Notes: a model not told the origin generated them from the letters alone. A stretch of 64,000 nt of DNA from Emydura subglobosa (GCA_007922225.1 ML679995.1:6142689-6206688), one strand, 5' to 3'; positions 32,841 to 43,813 are shown, counted from the first letter of the stretch. Made by a program: numbers and translations.

Positions 32841-34559
32841 ATAACTCCATCATCTCCACCATCTGATAAAAACACATTCCTCTCCTGTAGCTGCCCTGAA
32901 TTTTTGTATAAGCAAGACTCCTAATTTCCTGTCCCTCTGAAAATACACACTTGGTAGGAGCTATTCACCTAAGCCCTGACTTTACACAACTGAAGTGAGA
33001 GACTTTGGCCATTGATGTCATTAGAGGATCATGACACTAAAAAATTGGTAGTCCTGTTGACTACACTATGAATATGAACAGGGGTTTCACCGCCTGCCCC
33101 CTACATGCAAAAGTAGCTCACTTCGTCAAGTCCTTAAGGGAAGGTGACACTAATACAGTATATAGAGCCACTTAATTCACTAAGCATTATAAGTATTTAT
33201 TTAACCTTAGCATACACGAAAAGCTATAATGATTTGTTTTGTACCCGAAGCCCAAGAGAGGATTATGCTGCCTGTCTGCTGTCTGTATCTGAGGTGAGTG
33301 AGCAAAGCAATTTAAAAGCCACATCCAATTTCTCTGCATCGTCAGGATCAAACACTTCTATTAAAATACTAACTTTTAAACATTAATATTAGTCTGAAAT
33401 AATTATAAAATAATGCCCCCTGCAGCTATTTGGTCCTTGTATGAGACAAGGTAATTTCCACCATAAATGTCTTCAGTGCTTTATATTGGATTTCTCTCTT
33501 TACAATTCTTTTCACTAAATTCAGCACTCTCGAAAATCAGAAACTAGTTAAAAAAACCTGAAGGCCGGAACCGTGAAACCTTGACACCTCCCCCCACCAG
33601 GTCTGCCAATGCTCGCCAGTCTTGATGGACCTCTCCAGAGTCACGTATGCTGATGCGTTTCATGGTCATGTGACATGGAGGTGCATGTGCAATCTAATCC
33701 TGCGTTCCACTTCCGGGCCCATGGAAGACCCTTAGGTGGAGCAAAACTGGTGTCACTTCACTTCATGGATATGGATCAAGCTTCGTTGATGCGTTGCTGG
33801 GGCATTGCTCTTTCATTCTAGAGCTGTGTCAGCTCAACCCATCTTGATCCAACAAAGTGCACTGCTGAGCATCATCAACTCCCCTTAAAGTGAACAGAAC
33901 ATCTGAGAACATGCTCAGAACCTTGCAGGGTTGAGTCTTGATCAAGTAGGACCCTGAACTTACACATGCACTTCAGTCCCATTGACTTCGGTCCCACCGA
34001 GCAGTCATGTCCCACGAGAGCTAGGTTAGAAGCTAACAACCCCCCAAAATAGCCTTTTAAAAACACACCTTATCACTTCTGTGCTATGCCAAGTATTTAA
34101 CAAAGAAAATCAGGGCTTCAAACATAAACCACCTTCTCCGTAACGTTGGCTAATTGATAAAGAGATAAAACACATATGAGAAGACACAGCTTCACCTGAA
34201 ATGATTCCTGAAGGAGCATCTGCCCTTTACTTAATGATGCAGCCACTTATAATAAGATTTAGAAGTCTGTTTATTTACTTGATGGTACAATTATTTAATT
34301 TACACAATCCAGTGCTGGAGTTACAGTGGAGCTAGGAGGTTTTGTTCATATTTTTTGGGTCATTTATACATTCATTTGGGGACAGGTGCTTATGAAATGT
34401 AAAATATTTCTATAAATAGAACTTCTCCCCAGGCTCTCATTTCTTTTTTATACCTTAAGCAAAAGAAACTGATGATGATAGTCATTCCAGGCAATCTTAT
34501 AATTAACAACCAGGTTTATTACAGTGGTGCCTAATGACCAACCAAGAACTGGGTCAGAT
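32841..34559. other. Unassigned
   Basis: No gene is recognised. A plus-strand frame at 33144-33386 lacks any domain. Around 33900-34010 a decayed palindrome-type repeat (CTTACACATGCACTTCAGTCC, CATTGACTTCGGTCCCACC) is likely. Confidence 0.3.
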
Positions 34560-34640
34560 TGTCCTAGGTGTTGTCAAAACCCAGAGTAGCAGAAAGCTCT
34601 GCCCCAAAGAGCTTACAATCTAAGTTAGAGTTTACAATTC
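34560..34640 (-). mobile_element. MIR/CORE-type SINE fragment
   Basis: TGTCCTAGGTGTTGTCAAAAC, GCAGAAAGCTCTGCCCCAAAG and AGCTTACAATCTAAG match the inverted SINE tail. It is a short remnant. Confidence 0.5.
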
Positions 34641-34799
34641 TAATATTCAGGGTTGTTGGTTGGTACTGGATGATCCCACACTAGGCTACACATGCAAAGA
34701 GCTGGAAAACAGTTCATGGGATAGCCAACAAGAAGGGTATTATAATGGGGCAACTGCATTGTAAACCTGTATTTGTTTTTACAGGGCTCCTCTGACTTT

Positions 34800-34985
34800 A
34801 ACATTTGAATGCTTTACAGTTAATTAGCCTCATCACAGACAAGTATTATTACTACATTTTACAGATGGAGAACTGAGGCATAGAGAGATGAGATGATTTG
34901 CCCAAGGTCACACAGGAAGTCTGTGGTGGAGCTGGGAACTGAACACTATCTTCTGAGTCCAACCCAGTGCATTATTCAGGAGACC
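34800..34985 (-). mobile_element. MIR SINE, antisense
   Basis: ACATTTTACAGATGGAGAAC, TGAGGCATAGAGAGATGAG, TTTGCCCAAGGTCACACAGG and GTGGAGCTGGGAACTGAAC are the inverse of the MIR core and tRNA-derived part in correct order. One of the clearest SINEs in the window. Confidence 0.85.
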
Positions 34986-35109
34986 AATCTTCTTCCCCAC
35001 ATAAATCTGGAGCAGGAGACAAACACTGCATGAGAATGTCTGCATGAGAATGCTGTAGCGGTTTAAATCTGAGGTGTGACTTTCAACAGGTTTAGTTTAA
35101 CCAGTGCAA

Positions 35110-35270
35110 AAGACTGATGCAATATTTGGTTTGGGGGAGGGATTTCAGTTTTTCAGTGAAAACTCAGGTTTGGGGGATGAAAATGGATTTTTTTTAAATG
35201 TCCATTTTGTAGTAAAACCACTTTCATTGGGAAAAAAAATGAATGGGAATTTTTCAATTAGTTCTACTGT
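35110..35270. repeat. A/T-rich dispersed repeat
   Basis: TTTCAGTTTTTCAGTGAAAAC, GGATTTTTTTTAAATGTCC, CCACTTTCATTGGG and the end CAATTAGTTCTACT show the same family style as 32560-32840. Confidence 0.5.
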
Positions 35271-35334
35271 TTAACGTTAGTTTTCAGAGTTAACAACACA
35301 TTGAGATAATTAGGGCAAACTCTAACCTCGTTAA

Positions 35335-35770
35335 GGAAAGCCTCGCTATTCTGGAAAGTGTTTAAGTGCACGCTTGACTTGAAATATGTACTCAGGTCCA
35401 AGTGAATTCAGTGGTATTTAAACTCTTTCTTAAAGGTAAGAATGTACTTAAGTGCTTTCCTGATTCAGGGCCCTTGGGCCAGATTTACAAAGATATTTAG
35501 GTGCATAAAGATACAGATAGGCACCTAAATCCAGATCCTCAAAGGACCAGAAATTAGGAGGAGTTATTACCTAAATATCTCTGAAGATCGTGAACCTAGT
35601 TGGATTTAAAAAAAAAAAAAAAACTTAAACAGGTTAGGTGCCTAACCCATTGAAAGTCAGTGGGAGTTGAATGCCTAGAACCAGATTTTTAAAGGTATTC
35701 AGAAACCTAAAGTTGCAGGTAGATGCCTTGTGGAATTTTCAAAAGTGCCTACATGTCTAACTTGCATTGA
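35335..35770. repeat. Palindrome-type repeats, two adjacent units
   Basis: Unit one (35335-35480) has TTTAAGTGCACGCTTGACTTG and ACTTAAGTGCTTTCCTGATTC. Unit two (35470-35770) has AAAGATATTTAGGTGCATAAAG, GATAGGCACCTAAATCC, AGGTTAGGTGCCTAACCCATT and TTTCAAAAGTGCCTACATG. Words such as TTAGGTGC/GCACCTAA pair internally. Dispersed reptilian repeats with no coding potential. Confidence 0.5.
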
Positions 35771-37239
35771 TGTTTTGGGGCAGAGGCAGGAAGGGATGTG
35801 ATCATGTAACTGAAGACTATATCATATGCATACACATAAATGGGCTGAATTAGGGTCACACTGGCAACCTTAATTGTGGTATTTTCTAGTTTTTGAGTGC
35901 TTGACTTTGCAACCTTAATAATGTTCTTTGAACGGAATGTAATATTTTTGTGAATAATTTTAATAATGTATGGAACATGAGTGCAGAGAACATTTAAACG
36001 GATTTTTAAGACAGATACCCCTCTGAACAGTAATTTATTACTATAGTATCTCAGAAGTTATTTTGCAGAAACAGGGTAATTTTAACAATGAATTATATAT
36101 ACATATTTTTTATGTAACCTAGCCTCAAACTTCTCTGAATAAAATATTACCTTTTTTGAAGTACTGGATGTAATTTCTTTAAAAATATATGGTTCAGAAT
36201 TTTCTTTAATGAGAATCTGTATGCAGAATTCATACTAGCATGCTCCTATCACTGTATCTGTATTGTACAAGTGCAAGGAAATGGGAAATGGATTTTTTCC
36301 CCCATAAGATGACATAAAAAGCATGTATGTTTCTTGGTTCAAAGTATTTAATTGTATTAAGCTGCTGCCGCTGTAAAATTGTATTGCTGAGGAACCACAG
36401 ATAGTATGGTAGTCATTGATAATTAATCTGGTCATTTCTTTCTAATCTCTATATTTACCAGTACTGTCCCCCGGTTACTGTCCGTTGTAAATCTTTCATA
36501 GTAAATTGTCTATGTACTGTGTACCTTTCATGAGGATCACTTTCATGGCCTTGGTCTGACAAACAGATCATTAAGTTCCACACATGGATACCCAAGCTGG
36601 TAAAAAAAACCTGTATTATGTTCATTGTACGTATTTGAGAAACTGAAGGTGGCCATGTAATTAACAACTGTGGGTAAGATACTGTGATACACCCTTGGAA
36701 GGCACAGCACAGAACTCACGGTGCGGGGAGGGGACCCTTAGGAGGTCTTAAGCCACCCTTAGCCCCTCCCAAATCTAAGTTGGAAAGGTCCTGCATAGTT
36801 TAGACAGCCTTAGCGGTCCATCTGAGTTGTGGTAGCCTCGTCTAGAAGCTTGGTGGCGCTGTGCGTTGAGGACACGCCCCTGGGGGCATGCTAGGTCTGG
36901 GGATGGAGGCAACAAGGCATGCCCTCAACACACAGCAGTGCAGAGTTTGTGAGGTGATCCTAGGATGGCAGCCTTATGTCTGTCCCAGGAATGCCTCCAA
37001 TGGAGAAATCCACCCTTGCTTTATACCGGGTTTTTAGGGCTTCTTTATGCTGTACTGGCCCTTTTGCCCAGTATTCAGGGGTTGGTGCCGAGGTTAAGTT
37101 TCACACCCTGTGTTGCAGTACAGAGGCACTACAGGGCAGAGTTAAGATTGTCTGTGCAAAGACCTAATCGTGAGTAACTTTACTCACAAGAGTCAGCCCT
37201 CTTTTGTGGGAGTTCTGAGCGACACCATGAGGGAGATTA
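35771..37239. other. Unassigned, AT-rich then GC-rich
   Basis: 35900-36660 is AT-rich with no gene. 36700-37200 is richer in G and C and holds an imperfect inverted pair at 36858-36937. Overlapping plus frames of about 63-70 codons at 36965-37177 share no domain. Confidence 0.3.
36858..36937. repeat. Inverted repeat with ~40-bp centre
   Basis: GCTGTGCGTTGAGGACAC at 36858-36875 pairs with GCATGCCCTCAACACACAGC at 36917-36936 (minus strand GCTGTGTGTTGAGGGCATGC), about 15 of 18 positions matched. Confidence 0.65.
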
Positions 37240-37666
37240 TCAAAGAAATGTAGGTCTGGAAGGGACTCAAGAAGTTGCTACGGCAGGACCAAATAAACCT
37301 AGAGCATCCCTGACAAGTGTTTGTCCAACCCGTGTTCAAAAACCTCCAGTGACGGAGATCCCACAACCTTCCTTGGAAGCCTGTTCCAGAACTTAATACC
37401 CTTAGAGTTAGAAAGTTTTTCCTAGAATCTAATCTAAATGTGCTTTGCAGTAGATTAAACCAGACTTCTCATTTTGCGGGATTAGATTTATAATTTTATA
37501 ACATAATAATTATATGATAACTATAATAAGATTCTTATAATATAATAATATAATATAATCTTATAATAAGACTATAATAACTATAGTCTTGCGGGATTAA
37601 ATTTATAAAGAGAATGGTGGACTTCTGTGGACATGGAGAACAATTGATCCCTGTTCTCTTTATAAA
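37240..37666 (-). mobile_element. CR1 LINE, antisense, left part of a split copy
   Basis: AAGGGACTCAAGAAG, CCTAGAGCATCCCTGACAAG, AAAACCTCCAGTGACGGAG, CTTAATACCCTTAGAGTTAG and, after an AT-rich expansion, GTGGACATGGAGAACAATTG and CTCTTTATAA follow the inverted CR1 order. The continuation TTAAAATATTTGAAGACTG resumes at about 38470, so an insert interrupts the element. Confidence 0.88.
37474..37608. repeat. AT-rich expansion flanked by a short duplication
   Basis: TTGCGGGATTAGATTTATAA (37474-37493) and TTGCGGGATTAAATTTATAA (37589-37608) are 19/20 identical and bracket about 95 bp of TATAAT-type simple DNA. The flanking word occurs once in the CR1 order, so this arose inside the copy. Confidence 0.8.
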
Positions 37667-37841
37667 TCACTGTGATAGGGCTTTCACCCCATACTGGAAG
37701 GGAAGGGATTAACAGAGCCCTAGGGAGACTGTGTAGGAAGAAGTCAATAGGAGAGAGGATGCAAGAAGCAGGCGGTCAGGGCATAGTGGGGTCACATGAA
37801 AGAAGCTGCAGAGCCAGAGTCAGTCAGTCAGTCACTTCTGG

Positions 37842-38130
37842 GGCTCGGTCTACACTTACTTGGAGATTCGGCAGCAGTCGACGGGAGTTACGCAAAGTAG
37901 GCAAAGAATTTGCATAACTCCCATTGACTTCTGTGCTTCTCTTCTGCGCGCCGGCTTCACTGCACTGCGCCGACGGCAACCGCGTTCCCGTCGAGGCAGC
38001 GCTACATCACTTGCGGGGGTGGATTAATAACGTTGACTTCTGGATCGACTGAGCGGGTCTTCATTGACCACTCAGTCGATCCAGATCAATCGATCTGACG
38101 GCGGTGACTTTGCTGCAAAGGAACGCAGTA
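37842..38130. mobile_element. Harbinger-type MITE, right end unclear
   Basis: The left terminus GGGCTCGGTCTACACTTACT resembles the Harbinger terminus at 51527 (GGCTCGTCTACACTTAAAAC). The interior is unusually CpG-rich for this window (GCGCGCCGGCTTC, GCGCCGACGGCAACCGCG), suggesting a recent arrival before CpG decay. A 13-bp perfect hairpin lies near the right side. I could not find the matching right terminus. Confidence 0.55.
38041..38083. repeat. Perfect 13-bp hairpin
   Basis: TGGATCGACTGAG (38041-38053) and CTCAGTCGATCCA (38071-38083) are exact inverted copies with a 17-bp loop, followed by GATCAATCGATCT. Confidence 0.95.
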
Positions 38131-38205
38131 GGTGACTGAGGTTCAGAGAGTCCCTGGGCAGGGACCTGGAGCAGTGGGTGAGCCCGGATCCCCCTCCCAC
38201 TCAGT

Positions 38206-38245
38206 GGGGAACCAACTGGACATTTGGGGAACCAACTGGACATTT
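38206..38245 (+). repeat. 20-bp perfect tandem duplication
   Basis: GGGGAACCAACTGGACATTT is present twice without a gap inside the LTR-like insert. Confidence 0.97.
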
Positions 38246-38462
38246 GGACTGCAGTCCTATCCCCAGGAAAGGGGCACACAGATGGTGACACAGCCGGAGA
38301 GCTGTGTCATGAAGAGGATGCTGGGGTCCTTGAAGTGACGTGGGTCTGAGAGCAGACTTGATGTCAGGCGAGGCACCTTAGGGAGAGGGTGTACCGGCCT
38401 GCAGAGCTAATCCCTAAGAGGGCGAGCGGGGGGTGCCACTGTGGTAAGTGGAGCCTTGTCAC

Positions 38463-38600
38463 GGACACCTTAAAATATTTGAAGACTGTTACCAGGCCTC
38501 CACTGCTCTTCGTTTCTCAGGACTAAAGATATTCAGTTTTTGTAGCTTTTCCTCATAGGTCAGGTTTTCTAATTACGCTAGTTGTCAGAAAAGATTTCAG
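38463..38600 (-). mobile_element. CR1 LINE, right part of the split copy
   Basis: CCTTAAAATATTTGAAGACTG, TTACCAGGCCTCCACTGCTC, TTCAGTTTTTGTAGC and TTTTCCTCATAGGTCAGG continue the inverted CR1 that stops at 37666. Confidence 0.88.
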
Positions 38601-38899
38601 AAGGTCTGTCTTTTAGGATTTATGGATTAGAGAAGGTATATTCTGTCTTATTAAAGTTTGTATTTTGATTGTCAGTGATGCACTGAGAGTTTAAGAGCGA
38701 TGTATGTAGAATCTAAATAAACAGATAAAATAAGCAATAAAATAAACATAAGATGAAAGTTGTGAAAGTTTAAAGCCTTTTTCTAGAAAGAGGTCTCAGA
38801 AAGCTGTGTGACTTTTTAAATTCACATCTTTCCACATCAGTCACATCGAGAGCAGGGTAAATAACAGATTTTTCAGTTCACTGACAATTCTGAAAAATA
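38601..38899. other. Unassigned
   Basis: AT-rich, no gene. A run AAATAAACAGATAAAATAAGC lies near 38715. Confidence 0.3.
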
Positions 38900-40260
38900 A
38901 TAATAAAAAAGTAACTGAGGGTTGAATCAGAAAATGAATCTTTTTGAAATGTTTGGCCAATTGACACTTTTTTTTTCAACTTTTCATTTTGGATCAAATG
39001 AAATGTTTTGTTCAACTCAAATTGAAATGTTTCATTTTGATTTCAAGCTGTTTCTTTTAAATTTATTTTTAAAAAATTGAAGCAAACTTTTAAATGCAAA
39101 GTTGTTTTGAATCAATTTTTTTTTTGGCTTAAGTTTTTTTCCAGCTGAAATAATTTTTCAAAATCAACAGAAATTCAGAATAAGTGTTTGCAGAACCTAA
39201 TCTATCTTTTTAAGTGGAAAAAATTTGGTCAAAAAAAAGTCACCAAATTAGTGACATCTTACCATCCCTATGAAGAGAAATTCAGCATGGTTACTATTAT
39301 GGGGTCAGGAGTTTAAAAAAGAGACATTTTGCCTATTGAGATTAAAACTATTTTTAAAATATTTTGGAGAAAATTGGATAATTAAAAATAAAGTTCCGCT
39401 TAAATAATAATCAGAAATAAACAGATTGGTCAAAAATGGGGGCGGGGGGGCATGGAGGAGGGGAAATTTGCAAAAAAATTGAAATTTTGAAGTTTCCATT
39501 TTGCAAGGATGAAAATAAATACATTTTTCATTAAATTTTGGGAATTTATTTTCCAGAGTTTTTATTGAAATTGATTTGGAAAAAAATATCATTTAATGAA
39601 ATATAATGGGTTTCAGTAAGAAAAGGCAATATTTTGTGAAATAAGATTTTTTAACACTTTAAAAAGAATTTCAGTAAAAATGTTGCTAGAAAACAGTTAC
39701 ATTTTTTTCATGAAAAAAATCAATGGCACTCACTGAAATTTTGTCTTTAGCAAAAAAAAAAAAAAAAAAATCATGAAGGGACATTTTTCACCGTAAATAC
39801 TTTTCTTGCCAAAGATTTCAATGAGCCCTAACCACAATGCATGGATACACATAATAGTGAATAATTACAACTAATCTAATTTCCATCTGTCTGTCCCATG
39901 AAAAAATTCAAGCAGGGGAAAAAAAATCTTCAGGTCAATTAAAACCTTTCCTTTTAATAAATTTGAAAGCTTTTGTTCCAATTTCAGCCTTTTGGGGTCT
40001 TTTAATTTTTTTGCATATAATTTATTTTTTCAAAACGAAGTCGCTTCAAAAGAAGAAAAAACCCCAAACCTGTCCATTCTGAAAATGTCAAAATGGGCCT
40101 TTTCAACATTTTCAAATAATTTTTGACATTTTTTTTCAAGACCAAATTTTGACAATATCAATTTGATTTTGTAAAAAAAAAAAAAAAAAAAATCGGTTTG
40201 TCAGAATGGTGTTTTCCAATGGCAAAACTCTTTCAACAAAAATATTCCAACCAGCTTTAT
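38900..40260. repeat. Cluster of A/T-rich dispersed repeats
   Basis: About 1.35 kb made of AAATGTTTTG, CATTTTGA, GAAATTTTG and homopolymer runs (A18 at 39752-39769, A19 at 40175-40193), with inner borders near 39250 and 39830 (ATGAGCCCTAACC) and 40250 (CCAACCAGCTTTATAA). It appears to be at least three copies of one family in both orientations. A G-rich spot GGGGGCGGGGGGG at about 39438 interrupts it. No coding potential. Confidence 0.55.
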
Positions 40261-40344
40261 AACATTGATAGTCTATCGCTTCAGGACCACTTGCATCCCC
40301 ATTGACCACTGTGTACCTGCGAGGGAAACGCAGCCAGAGGCTAA

Positions 40345-40633
40345 GGATATGTCTACATTATGAGCTAGAAACCTCGATACCCCTTCTTGTGTACGCATAC
40401 TAACTAGCCCTGGTAGCAGTAGCAGAAGCGTGGTTGAGCTATGCTGAGTATAAACCTGCCTTGAAACTGGTGGGTAGGAACTCAGCCTTGGCTCAACTGT
40501 GCTGCCCCTGCCGCTACCCATGGCATTGCGGCTCCACTGCTATTTGTACATGTGCTGGCTTGATGAGAGCTAGCATGAGATTATGTACATGAGTGGGGGA
40601 ATCACACCTCTAGCTCCTAGTGTAGATGTACCC
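40345..40633. mobile_element. Harbinger-type MITE with TAA target duplication
   Basis: Terminal repeats: the left GGATATGTCTACATTATGAG continues with CTAGA, and the inverted right end reads GGGTACATCTACACTAGGAG then CTAGA, matching at about 20 of 25. TAA directly flanks both sides (40342-40344 and 40634-40636), the TWA duplication typical of PIF/Harbinger. At 289 bp with no open frame it is non-autonomous; mobilisation would need a transposase such as the family at 54 kb. Confidence 0.88.
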
Positions 40634-40639
40634 TAAAGC

Positions 40640-42000
40640 TGTAATCTCGCCCCATTGAAGTCAATGGGAGTTTTCTCACTGAGCCAAGATTTCACCCTGT
40701 ATCTTCTCCAAACAGATTCTTCAGTCTGTCCATCTGAGGCTTCCCCACTTAGACCCTTCCCTAGTCAGGGTTCCGATTCTCCCAGGTTATAAGCCAAACT
40801 CCCATTGCTTTTCCTGCTCTGTTCAGGGCCAGACAGCTGCTACCACCGCTCCTACCTTCCAAGCCGACTCCTGCTATTAGTTCCACCCCCAAAGAGTTGA
40901 TTAACTAGGAGAAAGGGACTCAGCTGTCCATCTCAGTGCCAGGCTTGGATCAGTCCTAAATCTCCCCTTCTAAAGAGACCCTTTCAGGGTCCTTTATAAT
41001 ACTGAGCATGTACCCAGATGTGCATATTTTGCAGGTGCAAGTTAAGCAATATAGCTCTGTGTGTGCATAACCTTGAGGCTGAAACGTGTTCTGATTTATT
41101 TCTTTGTCCACTCTAAAGCATACATTTGTGTAATTTGGACTGTTTGTCCCTGGAAGTTATTGTATTGTCTGGAAACAATTTTTTTGTTAAGAATTCTAAT
41201 TATATGTTTGAGTTATTGACCTTTTTTCAAACACTTAAAAAAAAAAGATACTCATTAAGGGTCTTTTGTCTACAAAACAAGTGTGTTCTCCTAAGCCACA
41301 GAGCAACCAAATTCTAATTGCTGGCTTCATTATACAGAAAAGTAGAAGTGTAACAATCAAGCGCCTTATTACACATACATAATTGAGTTTCATTGCAACT
41401 TATGAAAACATAAACTGTGTTAAACACACTTCCAGAAAATGTCGCATCATCAAATCAACACTTTTATTATACAAAAGTAATTGTTTAAAGACACCAAACA
41501 TATGTTACTTATGCAAAAAAAAAAAAAAAAACACCAACAACATAGAGCTGTAATATCATTCAGAAGTCTTGGCAAATCTTTAATCTCAGATCGTGTTTTG
41601 AAAGTGACATGATGCCAAATTCAAGTAAATGGAACTATTTGAAAAAGTAAGGATTACTCCAACCAGTGCTGGGGTCCTGGGCAAAATCATCTGCATAAGC
41701 CCCTATGGCAAAGGCAATGACCCTACCCATTGGTTGTTAGCAGGCTTCACACCCAAAGACCTCCAGCACTTTTAACCACTGGTGACTGTGTGTTACTAGT
41801 CTTCATTGTTCCTCATTCTGTAAAGCATATGAGTTTATTATTGGCCGTGCTGGTGAGCCTTGTCTCTTTAGCTGAAGTGCTAGCAGTTGACATTTTAGCT
41901 TTGAAGGCTCCCATCTGGATGTGGACAACGTTTTTTCAACTAATAGATTTCTCATCAAAAGCACATTTTTTCCTGCTCTCACACTATTGGTAATTGTAGA
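40640..42000. other. Unassigned
   Basis: No gene is recognised. TGAAGTCAATGGGAGTTTTC at about 40658 is part of a dispersed repeat. A runs occur at 41515-41531. Short frames have no domain. Confidence 0.35.
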
Positions 42001-42400
42001 TCAAATGCGATGAATAGTTTTGGAGGAGAAAAATGCCCGTGTTTTTTTTTCCCCCTGAAAACATTGAAATGTGGTGTTTTTGAATATTTTAAAATGTTTC
42101 AAATGATAATTTGGCCAATTTAAAAACAAATACTTCTGCCCCTTCAAAAAAAAAAAAAAAAGGCCACACAGCTGAATCAAAACAAAACACTCCAAATGTT
42201 TCAAGTCTGCCAAAATGTCTTGGTCAACTCAAAACAAATTGGGAAAAACAAATAGATTTTGTTTACAATTGACTCAAAACATTCCAATTTATTTTTAACG
42301 TTTTATTGATTAGCCAAAAAAAATAGTTTGTTTGAATTGTCTTACTTTTTTTTTTTTTTATTGTTCAGTTTAGTCTCCAAACTGATTATTTGTTCAGCTA
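42001..42400. repeat. A/T-rich dispersed repeat
   Basis: ACATTGAAATGTGGTG, AAAATGTTTCAAATGAT, CAAAACACTCCAAATGTTTC and a T run at 42346-42359. Same style as the cluster at 38.9-40.3 kb. Confidence 0.45.
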
Positions 42401-42464
42401 CTTGGTTCAATTCCACTGTCAGCCAAGATGGCAGAAATCACACATATACCTCTATCTCTTGAGT

Positions 42465-42600
42465 TATCATCATTATTATTATTCGCACTGAGGAAGGGAT
42501 AAGAGGCCCGGATCAAGGATCATAGCCGCTTTGTGCTAGGCAGCGTACATGCACAAAAAAAGATGATGCCTGTGCCAAATATCTCCTAGTTAAGTACGAG
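42465..42600 (-). mobile_element. MIR/CORE-type SINE fragment, antisense
   Basis: ATCATCATTATTATTATTCG, CCCGGATCAAGGATCATAGC, GCTTTGTGCTAGGCAGCGTAC. Inverted SINE tail with a short trinucleotide run at its left. Confidence 0.55.
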
Positions 42601-43550
42601 ATAAGAGACAATAGGTGGATACAACAAAAGGACATGGAGAACTCTAGGGAATAGCGAAGTGATTATGATTTATGTAATAAACAGTGGAGTTAAATGAGTA
42701 ACTCCATGAGATGGTAGCAGTAGTAATCCACTATCTTTCATGGGGATCAGCCACTAGAAGACGAAACAATCAATTTAAGGCCTAAGAGTCAGCATGCAAC
42801 TTTCCTTCTACCACCTTATATACCACACAAAGTTGTCCCAATCTGAACTGTCAGAATAGTTCATATCCCCCTTTTTCTGACCCTTTCTGATCCTCTCCCC
42901 ACCCCCAGCCCCTGAAATTTCCTTCTATACACTCTGGGTATCAGTTCAAATATCTGAAGTAAGGGAAGTTTAAACTGGACATAGCTTCTGTAGTTCTCAT
43001 TAGCCATTTCACTGTGGGTGTCTGAGGTCTTCCTGGTCAGTGAGTCAGAAACTGTATCATAACTCCAGCATCCACCCAGTTTAGCCCCCTTTCAGAAGGT
43101 TTTAGGAATAGGTTAATGTTGTCCTCAGATTTATATTGAGATATTAACGTGTAAACTAAATTGACAGAAGTGTTAGACGTGGGGAGTCTGTCTCCACTTA
43201 TCAAATTGGAATGCCACTGGCTACTCAATGTCTTCATTTCCATGGTGTGCTGTCAAACCTTTTCTTGGTCATCCAGCCTCTGTCAATCCAGTTCTAGCTT
43301 ATCTCTCTCTCAAGCTGCAGTTTCTCTCACTCCAGACTCCTTTGCTTTGGGGAATTCAGTCTGGAGTTGCCTCTCCAGTTTCTATGTACACTGTGTCCAC
43401 ATCTGCACATCCATCTGAGTTCTCATCATCATCCTCAGAATTTCCTGTTCTATTCAGATCTCTGTTTCCTCTAATGTCTGCAGGCCCCATTGGTGGTCTG
43501 GATTCTCATCTCCAGTCCTTGTCTGGTTCTGGCACACTTTATCTTTTCTG
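42601..43550. other. Unassigned, pyrimidine-rich near the right
   Basis: No gene is recognised. The 43220-43550 part is pyrimidine-rich and has an open frame (43228-43581) that runs into the CR1 endonuclease region. It may be CR1 5' sequence, but I do not recognise an ORF1 domain. Confidence 0.35.
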
Positions 43551-43813
43551 GTCTGTACACGAATACAAAGAGCTTGGATAACAAAATGGAGGAACTAGAA
43601 CTACTGGTGCAGGAAGTGAAACCAGATATTATAAGGATAACAGAAACATGGTGGAATAATAGTCATGACTGGAGTACAGGTATTGGAGGGTCTGTGCTCT
43701 TTAGGAAAGAGAGAAATAAAGGTGAAGATGGTGGAGTAGCACTGTATATGAATGATGAGGTAGACTGTAATGAAATTAGAAGGGATGGAATGGATACAAC
43801 AAAATCTGTTTAG
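43551..43813 (+). pseudogene. CR1 endonuclease N-terminal exon-like fragment
   Basis: An open part of the ORF2 pseudogene: NKMEELELLVQEVKPDII, then RITETWW (the glutamate of the APE-type site region) and GGVALYMND. APE-type endonucleases cut one strand at the target so the 3' end can prime copying. The frame stops shortly after at DTTKSV, and later catalytic boxes are in other frames. Confidence 0.8.

Larger units (their letters stand above)
37671..38458 (+). mobile_element. LTR-like insert within a CR1
   Basis: The segment begins TGTGATAGGGCTTTCACCCC and ends GTGGAGCCTTG, with TCAC directly repeated at 37667-37670 and 38459-38462. Removing it joins the two CR1 halves in register. The 5' TGTGA start resembles the LTRs at 53609 and 59367, but the 3' end is not a clear CA, so the exact junction may be a few bases off. 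The insert itself carries a MITE-like segment. Confidence 0.6.

Noticed and set aside
38206..38245. CRISPR-like direct repeats
   Set aside because: Only two abutting copies without spacers, in a vertebrate LTR-like insert; an ordinary tandem duplication.
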